A stretch of DNA of 64,000 nucleotides. Origin: Rhodanobacteraceae bacterium (GTDB taxonomy: Bacteria; Pseudomonadota; Gammaproteobacteria; Xanthomonadales; SZUA-5). Position 1 is the stretch's first letter. Every line of letters begins with the position of its first letter. The DNA is taken from contig JADJPR010000015.1 in assembly GCA_016713135.1 (NCBI GenBank), positions 47,780 to 111,779 on the forward strand. Direction: 5' to 3'. The position numbers and the translations under genes are program-made. The notes under the pieces were generated by a model. It was not told the origin of the DNA and ran no database searches. It was given only the letters and a program-made list of their open reading frames with translations. Below are positions 25,533 through 35,100 of this stretch, in pieces.

Positions 25533-26645
25533 GTGGAGAACCAGACGCCACGCGTCAACCTGATGAACCTCGATCGCGAGGGGCTCGAGCATTTCTTCGA
25601 GTCCATCGGCGAGAAGCGCTACCGCGCGCATCAGTTGCTGAAGTGGATCTATCACCACGGGGTGACTGCGTTCGCCGACATGACCGATGTCGGCAAGAAG
25701 CTGCGCGACAAGCTGGAGGCGGCCGCCGAGATCCGGCCGCCGAAGGTGCTGTTCCAGAAGGTCAGCAGCGACGGCACCACCAAGTGGCTGATCGAACTCG
25801 ACGGCGGCAACGCGGTCGAGACGGTCTACATCCCGGAGCCCACCCGCGGCACCCTGTGCGTGTCCTCGCAGGTGGGCTGCTCGCTGAACTGCACCTTCTG
25901 CAGCACCGCCACCCAGGGCTTCAACCGCAACCTCTCCACCGCCGAGATCATCGGCCAGGTGTGGATCGCGGCGCGTGCGCTGGGTCACGACGCCAAGGAC
26001 AACCGGCGCCTGACCAATGTCGTGATGATGGGCATGGGCGAGCCGCTGCTGAATTTCGACAACGTCGTGCCGGCGATGAACCTGATGCGCGACGACCTCG
26101 GCTTCGGCCTCGCCAACAAGCGGGTCACGCTGAGCACCGCCGGCCTGGTGCCGGGAATCGACAAGCTCTCCGAGGTCTGCGACGTCAGCCTCGCGGTCAG
26201 CCTGCACGCGCCCACCGATGCCCTGCGCGAGCAACTCGTGCCGCTCAACAAGAAGTACCCGATCGCCGAGCTGATGGCCGCCTGCCAGCGCTACCTCAAG
26301 ACCCGCCCGCGCGCCTCGGTGACCTTCGAATACACCCTGATGAAGGGCATCAACGACGCCCCCGAGCATGCGCGCGCGCTGGTCAAGCTGCTGCGCCGGA
26401 TGCCGAGCAAGCTCAACCTGATTCCCTTCAACCCCTTCCCGGGCACGCGCTACGAGCGCTCGGACGACGACGCGATCCGCCGCTTCCAGACCATCGTCAT
26501 GGACGCCGGCCTGATCGCCACCGTGCGCCGCACCCGCGGCGACGACATCGATGCAGCCTGCGGGCAGCTGGTCGGCAATGTGCTTGACCGCACGCGCCGA
26601 AGCAGCCTGCACAAGACCGCGGTGGCCGCCGAGGTGCGCGCATGA
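25533..26645 (+). CDS. rlmN: 23S rRNA A2503 / tRNA A37 C2-methyltransferase RlmN
   Basis: A 370-residue radical SAM enzyme. The Fe-S cluster motif CxxxCxxC is C116-SLN-C120-TF-C123, followed by the SAM-binding GMGEPLLNFDNV. The resolving-type Cys is near the end, and NLIPFNPFPGTRYERS is typical of RlmN. It methylates C2 of A2503 in 23S rRNA and A37 in some tRNAs, supporting decoding accuracy. The start is GTG at 25533, in the position expected after ndk. Its stop overlaps the pilW ATG (ATGA). Confidence 0.96.
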   Translation: MENQTPRVNLMNLDREGLEHFFESIGEKRYRAHQLLKWIYHHGVTAFADMTDVGKKLRDKLEAAAEIRPPKVLFQKVSSDGTTKWLIELDGGNAVETVYIPEPTRGTLCVSSQVGCSLNCTFCSTATQGFNRNLSTAEIIGQVWIAARALGHDAKDNRRLTNVVMMGMGEPLLNFDNVVPAMNLMRDDLGFGLANKRVTLSTAGLVPGIDKLSEVCDVSLAVSLHAPTDALREQLVPLNKKYPIAELMAACQRYLKTRPRASVTFEYTLMKGINDAPEHARALVKLLRRMPSKLNLIPFNPFPGTRYERSDDDAIRRFQTIVMDAGLIATVRRTRGDDIDAACGQLVGNVLDRTRRSSLHKTAVAAEVRA

Positions 26646-27415
26646 GGAACTTCCGCTTCGGACTGGCTTCCGCCGCAATTGCAATCGCCTTGCTTGCTGG
26701 CTGCGCCACTGGTGGGGGTGGGCCGTTCATCGGGGGCGCCAGCTCGGAGAAGGCGCGCCAGAGCGCAGAGCTGCAGGTTCAGTTGGCGCAGGAGTACCTC
26801 AAGCGCGGCAAGCTGGAAGTGGCGCGCGACAAACTCAAGCGGGCGCTGGAACTGGACCCTTATTCAGCGCAGGCGCACACCGTCTCGGGCTATCTCAACG
26901 AGACCATTGGTGAGCGAGTGCAGGCCGAACTGCATTACAAGCGTGCCGTCGAAATCAAACCCAAGGACGGCGACATGGCGAACAACTACGCCGGTTTCCT
27001 CTGCCGCCAGGGGCGCTACGATGAGTCCGACGCGATGTTCCTGCGTGCCATTGCCGACCCGTTCTACAAGACACCCGAGGTGGCGCTGTCCAATGCCGGC
27101 ATCTGCGCCAAAGACGGAGGGCGCCTGGAACAGGCTGAGGCGTACCTGCGCGATGCGCTGGCGCGCAAGCCGGACTATGCCGGAGCACTGCTGCCGATGG
27201 CATCGGTGCTGTACGCGCGCCAGGATTTCCTGAAGGCGCGTGCCTTCATCCAACGCTATGAAGCAGGCCATCAGACCAGTCCAGAGGTGCTCTTCCTCGG
27301 CTGGCAGATCGAACAGGCGCTGGGCGACAAGCGCAGCGCCGATGACTATCGACGACGACTGATCGAAGGGTATCCGCGTTCACGCGAGGCCCTTTCGCTG
27401 GAGCAGCAGCCGTGA
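26642..27415 (+). CDS. pilW: Type IV pilus biogenesis lipoprotein PilW/PilF (TPR)
   Basis: A 257-residue lipoprotein (lipobox LAGC, Cys at about 21) with a Gly-rich linker and about five tetratricopeptide repeats (VQLAQEYLKRGKLEVARDKLKRALELDPY; YAGFLCRQGRYDESDAMFLRAI). PilW/PilF is the outer-membrane pilotin that brings the PilQ secretin to the outer membrane for type IV pili. Its place between rlmN and rodZ is conserved in pilus-bearing gammaproteobacteria. Stop and the next GTG/ATG lie within a few bases, so it is translationally coupled on both sides. Confidence 0.92.
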   Translation: MRNFRFGLASAAIAIALLAGCATGGGGPFIGGASSEKARQSAELQVQLAQEYLKRGKLEVARDKLKRALELDPYSAQAHTVSGYLNETIGERVQAELHYKRAVEIKPKDGDMANNYAGFLCRQGRYDESDAMFLRAIADPFYKTPEVALSNAGICAKDGGRLEQAEAYLRDALARKPDYAGALLPMASVLYARQDFLKARAFIQRYEAGHQTSPEVLFLGWQIEQALGDKRSADDYRRRLIEGYPRSREALSLEQQP

Positions 27416-27429
27416 GGCAGGAGCAGGAA

Positions 27430-28353
27430 ATGAATGCACCGACGGCGCATTCCGAGACCGCGCTGGATCTGGCGGAACTGGGGCAACGCCTGCAGCAGGG
27501 GCGGATTGCCGCCGGCTGGTCGCTGGACGATGTTGCGATGAAGCTGCATCTGCCGCTCGCCACGGTGAGTGACCTGGAGGCCGGTCGCAGTGAGCGTATC
27601 GGCACGCCGGTGTACCTGAAGGGTTTTCTGCGCAGCTACCTGAAGTTGCTTGCGCTCCCCGACGAGTGGGCCGACCTTGCATTGCGGGCGGCGCGCGCGG
27701 AGCACGCGCCACCGATCATGCCGGCCGCCGGAGCGGTCGCGCGCCGGGTGCCCTGGATCGAGCGCTACAAGTGGGCAGCCAGTTATGTGGTCGGGACTGC
27801 GCTGGCGCTGACCGCGGTGCACTGGCTGGTCAGCAACACACCACAACTCGGATTCCCGGATTCGCCGCGCCCGGCCAGCGTGGCGGTGCAGGTGCCCCCG
27901 CCGGCGTCCGAACTGACGGTCGCCGAGCCGCTGCCGCCGCCCTCGGCGGCCCTCACGGAGCCGGTTGCCGCGCCGCCGGCCGATGAGGTGCCGGTGATGG
28001 CCTCGCTGAATCCCTTTCGCGTGCCGGGCGCCGATGCGCCAGCAGCCGAGCCCCACTCACTGCTGACGCTGAGCTTCGAGCAAAAGAGCTGGGTGGACGT
28101 GCGCGACCAGAATGGCGAGAAGCTGGCCTTCCAGACCGTCGCCGCGGGCGAGAAGCGTACATTCAGCGTCGGCGCGCCATTCTCGGTGCTGATCGGCAAC
28201 GCGCGTGGCGTGCGCGCTGAAGTGCAGGGCAGCGCGTTGGACCTGGAACCCTATGTCCGTGGCAATGTCGCCAAGTTTGCGGTGGGCGCGGATGGCAGGC
28301 TCTCGGCACCGGTCGGGGCAGAACGGGCCAGCGCTGGCCGCGACGACGGCTGA
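27430..28353 (+). CDS. rodZ: RodZ-like helix-turn-helix membrane protein
   Basis: About 307 residues from the ATG at 27430, which has AGGAGCAGGAA just upstream (a GTG at 27412 overlapping pilW is the alternative). Residues ~15-85 are a cytoplasmic HTH_25 domain (LQQGRIAAGWSLDDVAMKL, VYLKGFLRSYLKLL), one transmembrane helix lies at about 112-135, then a Pro-rich periplasmic linker and a beta-rich DUF4115 C-terminus (LTLSFEQKSWVDVRDQNGEKL). RodZ links MreB to the elongation machinery and helps keep rod shape. In most relatives ispG and hisS follow; here yfgM follows directly. Confidence 0.88.
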   Translation: MNAPTAHSETALDLAELGQRLQQGRIAAGWSLDDVAMKLHLPLATVSDLEAGRSERIGTPVYLKGFLRSYLKLLALPDEWADLALRAARAEHAPPIMPAAGAVARRVPWIERYKWAASYVVGTALALTAVHWLVSNTPQLGFPDSPRPASVAVQVPPPASELTVAEPLPPPSAALTEPVAAPPADEVPVMASLNPFRVPGADAPAAEPHSLLTLSFEQKSWVDVRDQNGEKLAFQTVAAGEKRTFSVGAPFSVLIGNARGVRAEVQGSALDLEPYVRGNVAKFAVGADGRLSAPVGAERASAGRDDG

Positions 28354-28466
28354 GCGCGAAAGTTCTGCGCGGTGCCCGGCTCCGCCCGTCTTCGACGCCG
28401 GAGCGGGTTTCACGAAATCGAATGCAATCAAGCAACCCAACAACCCGGATGGGCAGGATCTGAGCA

Positions 28467-29213
28467 ATGGCTGACGACATCATCGATGCGCATGAGCAAA
28501 GCGAACGTGCGCGCCAGTGGCTGCAAAAGAACGGCAGCTCCATCGTCATCGGCATTCTGCTGGGTCTTGCGGTACTGCTCGGTTGGCAGCGCTGGCAGCA
28601 GTCCGGCGTGAACCACCGCGCCGAGGCGCTGGTGAAGTTCGACGACCTGCAGGCCGCGGTGGACAAGGACGACAAGGAGCTCGCCAGCAAGCTGGTAGAG
28701 GACCTGCGCAAGAACTACGCGGATACCACTCACGCCGCGCTCGGCGCGCTCGAACTGGCGGAGATGCAGCTCAAGGGCGGACAGGTGCCCGAGGCCGAGT
28801 CCTCGCTGCGTTTCGTCGTCGACAATGCGCAGACCGACTCGCTGCGTGCGATCGCCTCCCTGCGCCTGGCGCGCGTGCTTCTGGCGCGCGGTGAAGCCCA
28901 GTCGGCACTGGATGCGCTCAAGCCGATCGCGGTGGAACATTATGTTGCTGAGCGCAATGAGGTCCGCGGCGACGCATTGCTGGCATTGGGAAAGAACAAT
29001 GACGCGCTGAAGGCTTACAACGACGCGCTCGCGGCGATGGACGTGGCGGCCCAGGCGCGCCGCACGCTGGAAGCCAAGCGCGACGACCTGGCCGCAGGTG
29101 GTGCGCCGGCGACCGCCGCAGCCCCCGCGGCAGCTGTCGCCCCCGCAGCCCCGGCTGCGATCGAACCTGCCGCCGCGCCTGCAGCTGCGGCCGAAGCGCC
29201 GGAGCAAGGCTGA
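28467..29213 (+). CDS. yfgM: YfgM family TPR membrane protein (SecYEG-associated)
   Basis: A 248-residue protein with a short cytoplasmic N-terminus (DIIDAHEQSERARQWLQKNG), one transmembrane helix (about 24-40) and a periplasmic TPR-like domain, ending in an Ala/Pro tail of low complexity (about 213-248). YfgM docks with SecYEG and PpiD and helps pass secreted proteins to periplasmic chaperones. The low-complexity tail is unusual compared with E. coli YfgM (206 aa). The stop overlaps the bamB start (TGATG). Confidence 0.9.
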   Translation: MADDIIDAHEQSERARQWLQKNGSSIVIGILLGLAVLLGWQRWQQSGVNHRAEALVKFDDLQAAVDKDDKELASKLVEDLRKNYADTTHAALGALELAEMQLKGGQVPEAESSLRFVVDNAQTDSLRAIASLRLARVLLARGEAQSALDALKPIAVEHYVAERNEVRGDALLALGKNNDALKAYNDALAAMDVAAQARRTLEAKRDDLAAGGAPATAAAPAAAVAPAAPAAIEPAAAPAAAAEAPEQG

Positions 29214-30367
29214 TGCGGATGCGCACCGGATTCTGGGCGGCCTTGCTGGCCGCGGGACTGCTCGCTGGCTGCGCCGGCGACAGCGCGAAAAAGGAAAACA
29301 TCGAGCCGCCGACCGAACTGGTCGATTTCGCTCCCACGGTGTCGGTCCAGCGGTTGTGGTCGACCTCCGTCGACGGCGGCGCAGGCGTCAGCGGCGCCAG
29401 CCTGGCCCCTGCAGTGGCAGGCGGCCGCGTCTACGTCGCCGGGATCGAGGGCGAACTGGCAGCACTGGATGCAGGCAGTGGCAAGCGCTTGTGGGGCATC
29501 GACGGCGCGCCGTTCAGCGGCGGCCCCGGCGCCAGCGACCGGCTGGTCGTGGTCGGCACCATCGATGGCGAAGTCATTGCGCTCGATGCGGAAGCCGGTT
29601 CCGAGGTTTGGCGCCAGCGCGTGTCGTCCGAAGTGATCACGCCGCCGGTGGTGGATGGCGACATGGTCGTGGTGACCACCAACGACGGCCGCACACGTGC
29701 CATGAAGGCCAGCGACGGCAGCCAGATGTGGGCGGTGGACCGCGGTGTGCCGATGCTCAGCCTGCGCGGCAACGCGGCGCCGATCGTGGCCGGCGGTTTC
29801 GTGGTCGTCGGCGGCGCCAACGGCACGGTCAGCGCGGTGTCGGCCAGCGAAGGTCGCCCGCTGTGGGAGCAGCGCATCGGCGTCGGCGAGGGCCGCACCG
29901 ACCTGGAACGCATGATCGACGTCGATGGCCGGATGGCGGTGCTCAACGGCGATCTGTTCGTCGCCGGTTACGAGTCTGGCGCGCAGGCGCTGACCCTCGA
30001 TGGCGGCCGCACACTGTGGCAGCGCGAGATGTCCTCGGTGGCCGGCCTTGCCGTCGGCAACGATGCCGTTTTCGTCGCCGCGACCGATGGCGCGGTGTGG
30101 TCGCTCGACCGCCGCAGCGGCGGCGCACTGTGGAAGACCGAGAAGCTGCTGCACCGCATGCTCTCGGCGCCGGTTCTGATGGGCGACTATGTCGTCATCG
30201 GCGATCTCGAAGGCTATCTGCACTGGCTGAACCGCAGCGACGGCGAGTTCGCCGCGCGCACCCAGTTGGGCGACTCCGGCTTTGGTGATGGCCTGGTGGT
30301 GGTCGACGGCGTGCTCTACGCGCAGAACCGCGATGGGTCGGTGGGCGCGTTCCGGCTGGGCCAATAA
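29213..30367 (+). CDS. bamB: Outer-membrane assembly lipoprotein BamB
   Basis: A 384-residue lipoprotein (lipobox LAGC) forming an eight-bladed PQQ-type beta-propeller: repeated units of the form GxVxALDAxxGxxLW are visible (GELAALDAGSGKRLWG, GEVIALDAEAGSEVW, VWSLDRRSGGALWKT). BamB is a subunit of the BAM complex that inserts beta-barrel proteins in the outer membrane, and it binds BamA. It shares a 1-nt overlap with yfgM. A GGGGCA hairpin separates it from der. Confidence 0.95.
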   Translation: MRMRTGFWAALLAAGLLAGCAGDSAKKENIEPPTELVDFAPTVSVQRLWSTSVDGGAGVSGASLAPAVAGGRVYVAGIEGELAALDAGSGKRLWGIDGAPFSGGPGASDRLVVVGTIDGEVIALDAEAGSEVWRQRVSSEVITPPVVDGDMVVVTTNDGRTRAMKASDGSQMWAVDRGVPMLSLRGNAAPIVAGGFVVVGGANGTVSAVSASEGRPLWEQRIGVGEGRTDLERMIDVDGRMAVLNGDLFVAGYESGAQALTLDGGRTLWQREMSSVAGLAVGNDAVFVAATDGAVWSLDRRSGGALWKTEKLLHRMLSAPVLMGDYVVIGDLEGYLHWLNRSDGEFAARTQLGDSGFGDGLVVVDGVLYAQNRDGSVGAFRLGQ

Positions 30368-30412
30368 GAACCGCTGGGTGAGTTGACGCAAGGCTGATTC
30401 GATCAGTCAAAT

Positions 30413-30506
30413 GCGGGGCAGGGGGCAGGGGGCAGGAGACCGGGCTTCGCCGCATGGTTGAACCGTGCTGCGAGTTTCGTCCCTTGCCCCCTGACCCCTT
30501 CCCCGC
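30413..30506. repeat. GGGGCA/TGCCCC tandem-word hairpin between bamB and der
   Basis: The left arm 30413-30438 (GCGGGGCAGGGGGCAGGGGG and on) pairs with the right arm 30481-30506 (CCCTTGCCCCCTGACCCC and on) around a ~42-nt loop. It has the same composition as the lysAC-murL hairpin. The plus-strand G-runs (four, five and five Gs spaced by CA) also fit a quadruplex. Confidence 0.75.
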
Positions 30507-30542
30507 TTTCTCAGGCCGTCCCGCTTACCCTTTAGGTGATCC

Positions 30543-31931
30543 ATGTTGCCCGTCGTTGCACTGGTCGGCCGCCCGAATGTCGGCAAGTCCACCCTCTACA
30601 ACTCGCTGACCAAGAGCCGCGACGCTATCGTCTCGGACATGCCGGGCGTCACGCGCGACCGCCTGTTCGGCATCTGCCGCCGCGGCGAGCGGCCATTCAT
30701 GGTGGTCGATACCGCCGGCCTGACCGAGAACGAGGACGTCCTCGCGAAGGGCATGGCGGCGCAGTCCTGGCAGGCCATCGAAGAGTCCGACCTGGTCTGC
30801 CTGGTGGTCGACGCGCGCGATGGCATCAACCCGGATGACCTGGAGATTGCCCAGCGCATCCGTACCACTGGCCGGCCGATGCTGCTGGTGGTGAACAAGA
30901 TCGACGGCGTCAACGAAGACAATGTGCGCGCGGAATTCTCGCGCCTGGGGATTGCCGGCACGCTGCTGATCTCGGCGGCCCACAACCAGGGCATCGCCGA
31001 TTTCGTCGAGGAAGTGTTGACGCGCCTGCCGGCGGATTCGGTCGAGCCAGAGGCCGACGATGGTGTCATCCGCATCGCGATCATCGGCCGCCCGAATGTG
31101 GGCAAGTCGACCCTGGTCAACCGCCTGCTCGGCGAAGAACGGGTGCTGGCGATGGACCTGCCCGGCACCACCCGCGATGCGGTGCGTGTGCCGCTGGAGC
31201 GCGATGGGCGCAAGTACCGGCTGATCGACACCGCCGGCATCCGGCGCAAGGCGCGGGTGGGCGAGGGCGTCGAGAAGTTCAGCGTGATCAAGGCGCTGCA
31301 GGCGGCGGTCGAGGCGCATGTGGTGATTCTGATGCTGGATGCGCAGCAGGGCTTCGCCGATCAGGACGCACACCTGCTCGGCGAGATCGTCGAGGCTGGC
31401 CGCGGCCTGGTGCTGGCGATGAACAAGTGGGATGGCCTCTCCGTGCGCGAGCGCACCCAGGTGAATTCGCGCCTGGACTGGGGCTTGTCCTTCGTCAATT
31501 TCGCCAAGCGTCTGCCGATCTCCGCGCTGCACGGCTCCGGCCTCGGCGAACTGATGAAGGCAGTCAACCAGGCGCACAAGGCGGCGACCCGCGAGTTCTC
31601 CGCAAACGAACTGACCAAGGCGATCAACGAGGCCTTCGAGAAGCACCAGCCGCCGATGGTGCGCGGCCGCGTGGCGAAGATGCGCTACGCCCACCAGGGC
31701 GGCCGCAATCCGCCGCGCGTGATCATCCACGGCTCACGCCTGAAGGATTTGCCGGACGCCTACAAGCGCTACCTGGAAAACTCCCTGCGCGACAAGTTCC
31801 GCCTCACCGGCACCCCGCTCGCACTGGAATTCCGTGAAGGCGCCAACCCCTACGCCGACAAGAAGAACGTCCTCACCCCACGCCAGGTCGAGAAGCGCAA
31901 GCGGCTGATGCGGCATGTGAAGAAGGGGTAG
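30543..31931 (+). CDS. der: Ribosome-assembly GTPase Der (EngA)
   Basis: A 462-residue double-GTPase. G domain 1 has GRPNVGKSTLYN (about 8-19), DTAGL and NKID; G domain 2 repeats GRPNVGKSTLVN (about 181-192), DTAGIRRK and NKWD. A KH-like C-terminal domain follows (HGSRLKDLPDAYKRYLE). Der is essential for 50S subunit maturation. Position downstream of bamB is conserved. No ribosome site stronger than a weak purine run is seen. Confidence 0.97.
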   Translation: MLPVVALVGRPNVGKSTLYNSLTKSRDAIVSDMPGVTRDRLFGICRRGERPFMVVDTAGLTENEDVLAKGMAAQSWQAIEESDLVCLVVDARDGINPDDLEIAQRIRTTGRPMLLVVNKIDGVNEDNVRAEFSRLGIAGTLLISAAHNQGIADFVEEVLTRLPADSVEPEADDGVIRIAIIGRPNVGKSTLVNRLLGEERVLAMDLPGTTRDAVRVPLERDGRKYRLIDTAGIRRKARVGEGVEKFSVIKALQAAVEAHVVILMLDAQQGFADQDAHLLGEIVEAGRGLVLAMNKWDGLSVRERTQVNSRLDWGLSFVNFAKRLPISALHGSGLGELMKAVNQAHKAATREFSANELTKAINEAFEKHQPPMVRGRVAKMRYAHQGGRNPPRVIIHGSRLKDLPDAYKRYLENSLRDKFRLTGTPLALEFREGANPYADKKNVLTPRQVEKRKRLMRHVKKG

Positions 31932-32125
31932 GGCGTCAGGAGGGCACGAGGGCACGCCAAGACCTTATCCCAGATCCAGCCTCGCACACTGCGGGAGTGG
32001 TTGGAAAGTCAGCACAATCAGTTACTTGCAATGGTTCCCGAGATCGCGAGCCTTTTCGGCCCTCGCGCCCTCGCGCCCTCGCGCCCTCGCGCCCTCGCGC
32101 CCTCGCGCCCTCGCGCCCTCGCGCC
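31932..32125. repeat. Gene-free stretch containing the (CCCTCGCG)8 array
   Basis: Eight perfect CCCTCGCG copies (32060-32123) end two bases before the TAA stop of the minus-strand giant propeller gene. On the minus strand they read (CGCGAGGG)n, with GGG runs every 8 nt. A short GAGGGCAC pair at about 31940-31956 may be a remnant of the opposite arm. Confidence 0.85.
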
Positions 32126-35100
32126 TTACCCCGGCGGCACCACCACCAAATCCCGCTGCTGTGCATCCTGGACGCGCAGGCGCAGGTCCTTGGCGCCGGT
32201 GGGGCCATAGGTGGGCTGGGACAGGACCCGCACGCTGGTGCTGTGCGGGGTGGCGAGGCAAAAGGCGGCGAAACCCGACACACCCCCGAATGGATGCGGG
32301 GCGTGATAGCCACCGACGACGGCGCCGCCCTGGAAGCCACCGCCAGGCCGGTCGACGAAGCTGGTACTCAAGGCAAAGTAGAACTGGCCCTCCGGGTCGC
32401 CACCAGCGCTGCCGCTGGTTGGAGCGACGGTGACCTCGTAAAAACCCGGCGGCAGGTCGATGCTGGTGCTGTAGGCGGCCTGCAGCGAGATCGTCGCAGT
32501 CGTGTCGAGCATGCTGACGATGGTGGTGGCATCTGGTCGCCGCGAAATTCGCACGCGCACCGGGAGGCTGGCGCTGCTGCTGGTCGCCGGACTGCCGCCC
32601 AGATTCAGATTGAGACGTTGGTTCTCGTTGGCGGCGTTGGCAATGGTGAATCCGGCGAATCCCACCTGGCCAGCATCGATGAGACCGCCGAAGTTCAAGC
32701 CACCCGCGAGTACCCGGGTGCCTGGCGCGTCGAGCACGAGTTCCACCCCGAACGCACCGGGCCTCAACCCGGCGCCGGGGCCATCGTCCACCACGGCGGA
32801 GAAGAATCCGGCCGGGCAACTGGCATTCGGCGGATTCGGCGTCGGCAAGGCGTAGCGGTCGAGGCGCGGCTCGTCGGTCGGGCCGGTGACCACCACTGCA
32901 CCGGCGACCGCGAAGTCCCAGATGCCGCGGCCATAGGTGGCAAAGCGTGCCACGCCGAGCGCGTCGATGTAGTCGACATCGGTGTAGTGCTGGTTCGGCG
33001 CACCGGCGCTGACCAGGTCCACCCACTGCTGCGCCGCCGCATCGTAGTAGAAGGCACCCAGCCGCGCGGAGGCGAACAGGTGGCGGCCGTCCTGCGAGAT
33101 CGCGAGGCGCGTGATGAGCGTGCTCGGCAGTCCGTTCGCCATCGGTGCGAAAGTCACGCCGCCATCGTTCGACACGAATACCGCGGGGTTGCTGTAGCCC
33201 GCGCCGGCCACGTAGATGCGGCCCGGGCGGCTGGGGTCGAGCAGGATGTCGGTTCCGCGAAAGGTGGTGACGTTGGGGCCGACGGGCGTGACTGTGGAGT
33301 AGGGCGCGCCTGCCTCGGAGGTCCAGAACCGTCCGGCGGTGTCGAGCACGTGGCGGATCGCCGGATTGGCGCCGTATGCGACCGCGCCGATCGCGGTCGG
33401 GAAGGACTGTGGGTCGGCGACGTGGGTGATGCTGCCGTTGGCCAGGGTCAGTTCGACCACCTGGTGATGGCTGCCCTCGCCGAAGCGGCCGCCGGCGAGC
33501 AGCGCGCGGTTTGGCTGTCCCGGCATCGCCGCCAGCGCAGGAATGAACTCGAAGCCTGCGAGGCCGTTGTCGCTGAAATCCCAGCGCGGCAGTGCGCCGC
33601 GGCCCGGCGTGGTGGTGGCGGTGTCGACCATCGCAAAGCCGGGATAGACCATCCACACGGTGTTGCCGCCATCGGTCGAAGTCAGCGAGCCGTAATCGCC
33701 GCTGATGGTCTGCTCCATCGGCAACACGCCACTGGTGGGCGGGTCGAAGGCGCGCTGGTAGCCCTGGTCCTGAGCCCCGGCCATCAGCGTGTGCGGCGCA
33801 CTGCGACGGGTGTAGCTGGCGTAGTACTGGCCGACGTTGAGCCCGGACGTCAGGCTCTGGTTGACCACGCTCAGGGCGTAGTCGTCCGAGCGGTAGGTGC
33901 CGCCGTCGGTCGAGATCCAGGTGGTTTCCATTCCCGCCGCATCGCGGATGATGTCGATGTCCATGATGTCGGCGTGCAGTCGGTCGGCCGGGCGCGGGTA
34001 GTAGTCCGGCCAGTTGCTGACCTGCTGGAAGCTCAGGCCACCATCGGCCGAGCGGAACAGGTTGACGCCACCGACCAGCAGCAGGTTCGGGTCGCGCGTC
34101 GAGGACTCGGCGGAGTCGGTCGCGAACAGCCTGGTCGCCGCGCTGCCGCGGAACTCGAAGCTGGCGCCACCGTCGAGCGAGCGCCACACCTGGGTGTCGT
34201 TCTCGGCGTTGCGGCTGTGCAGCACGTAGAGGAAGGTCTGGCCGCCGGCCGTCACGCCGCCGGTCATGGTCAGCACGTCGGCCTCGGCCACCGTTGCCAG
34301 GGGCAGCGTGGAGACCGGCTGCAGCGCGTGCGAGCCCGCGACGATGCGCTGCAACTGGTTGCCCGTGAGCAGGTAGACCTCGCTCGAATCGTGGCGCGGA
34401 GAGAACAACTCGCTGTGGTTGCGCGCGCCGACATGACCCAGGTCGCGGAAGAAGCCGCCGGCATCGGTGGAGTACCACAGCCGCGCACGCCAGTTGCGCG
34501 CGGTGAAGTCGTACTCGACGCGCAGCAGGTAGACGTCTGCACTCGTCGGCTCGCGGGTTTCCAGGTCGCGGATGTACCAGACATTGGTGGCCGACAGGCC
34601 GCTGGCCTGCTCGTAGCTGCTGCCCCAGTTGTCGCTGGTGAAAAAGCCGAGCACATCGCCGGCCGACGGGACCAGCAGGCGGTCGCTGCCGTTGCGGACC
34701 ACCCGGTCGATCTGGCGCGCCTGCGGGAAGGTGGCGCTGTCATTGGGTGAAACGAAGCCCTGCGCGCCGCCCAGCCAGACATTGCCGCCATGCGCCATCA
34801 CCACCCCGCGCTGGCCGGCGACATCGCGGATATAGCCGACGGTGCGCCCCGACTGGTTGCTGCTGCCGCGCTCGCGCCAGACGCCGCTGATTGCTGGCGA
34901 TTCGAAGCGCTTGAGCGACTGCGGATCTGCGCCGGCGCCCAGCTTCTGGCTGCGTTCCATCTGGTGCCGGCGCATGCGTTCGCCGCGGTAGACCGCATCC
35001 AGCGCACGTGGATCCACCCCCGGCGCGGCGACCAGCATGCTGTCCATCCAACGCTGGCGCCATTCGCCGAAACCCTCGCCCTGTTCCCCGGGTTCGCGAT

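Noticed and set aside
31997..34750. A plus-strand frame of about 917 codons opposite the giant propeller gene, starting in the CCCTCGCG array.
   Set aside because: No signal peptide or recognisable domain; the minus-strand protein has a signal peptide and propeller repeats.
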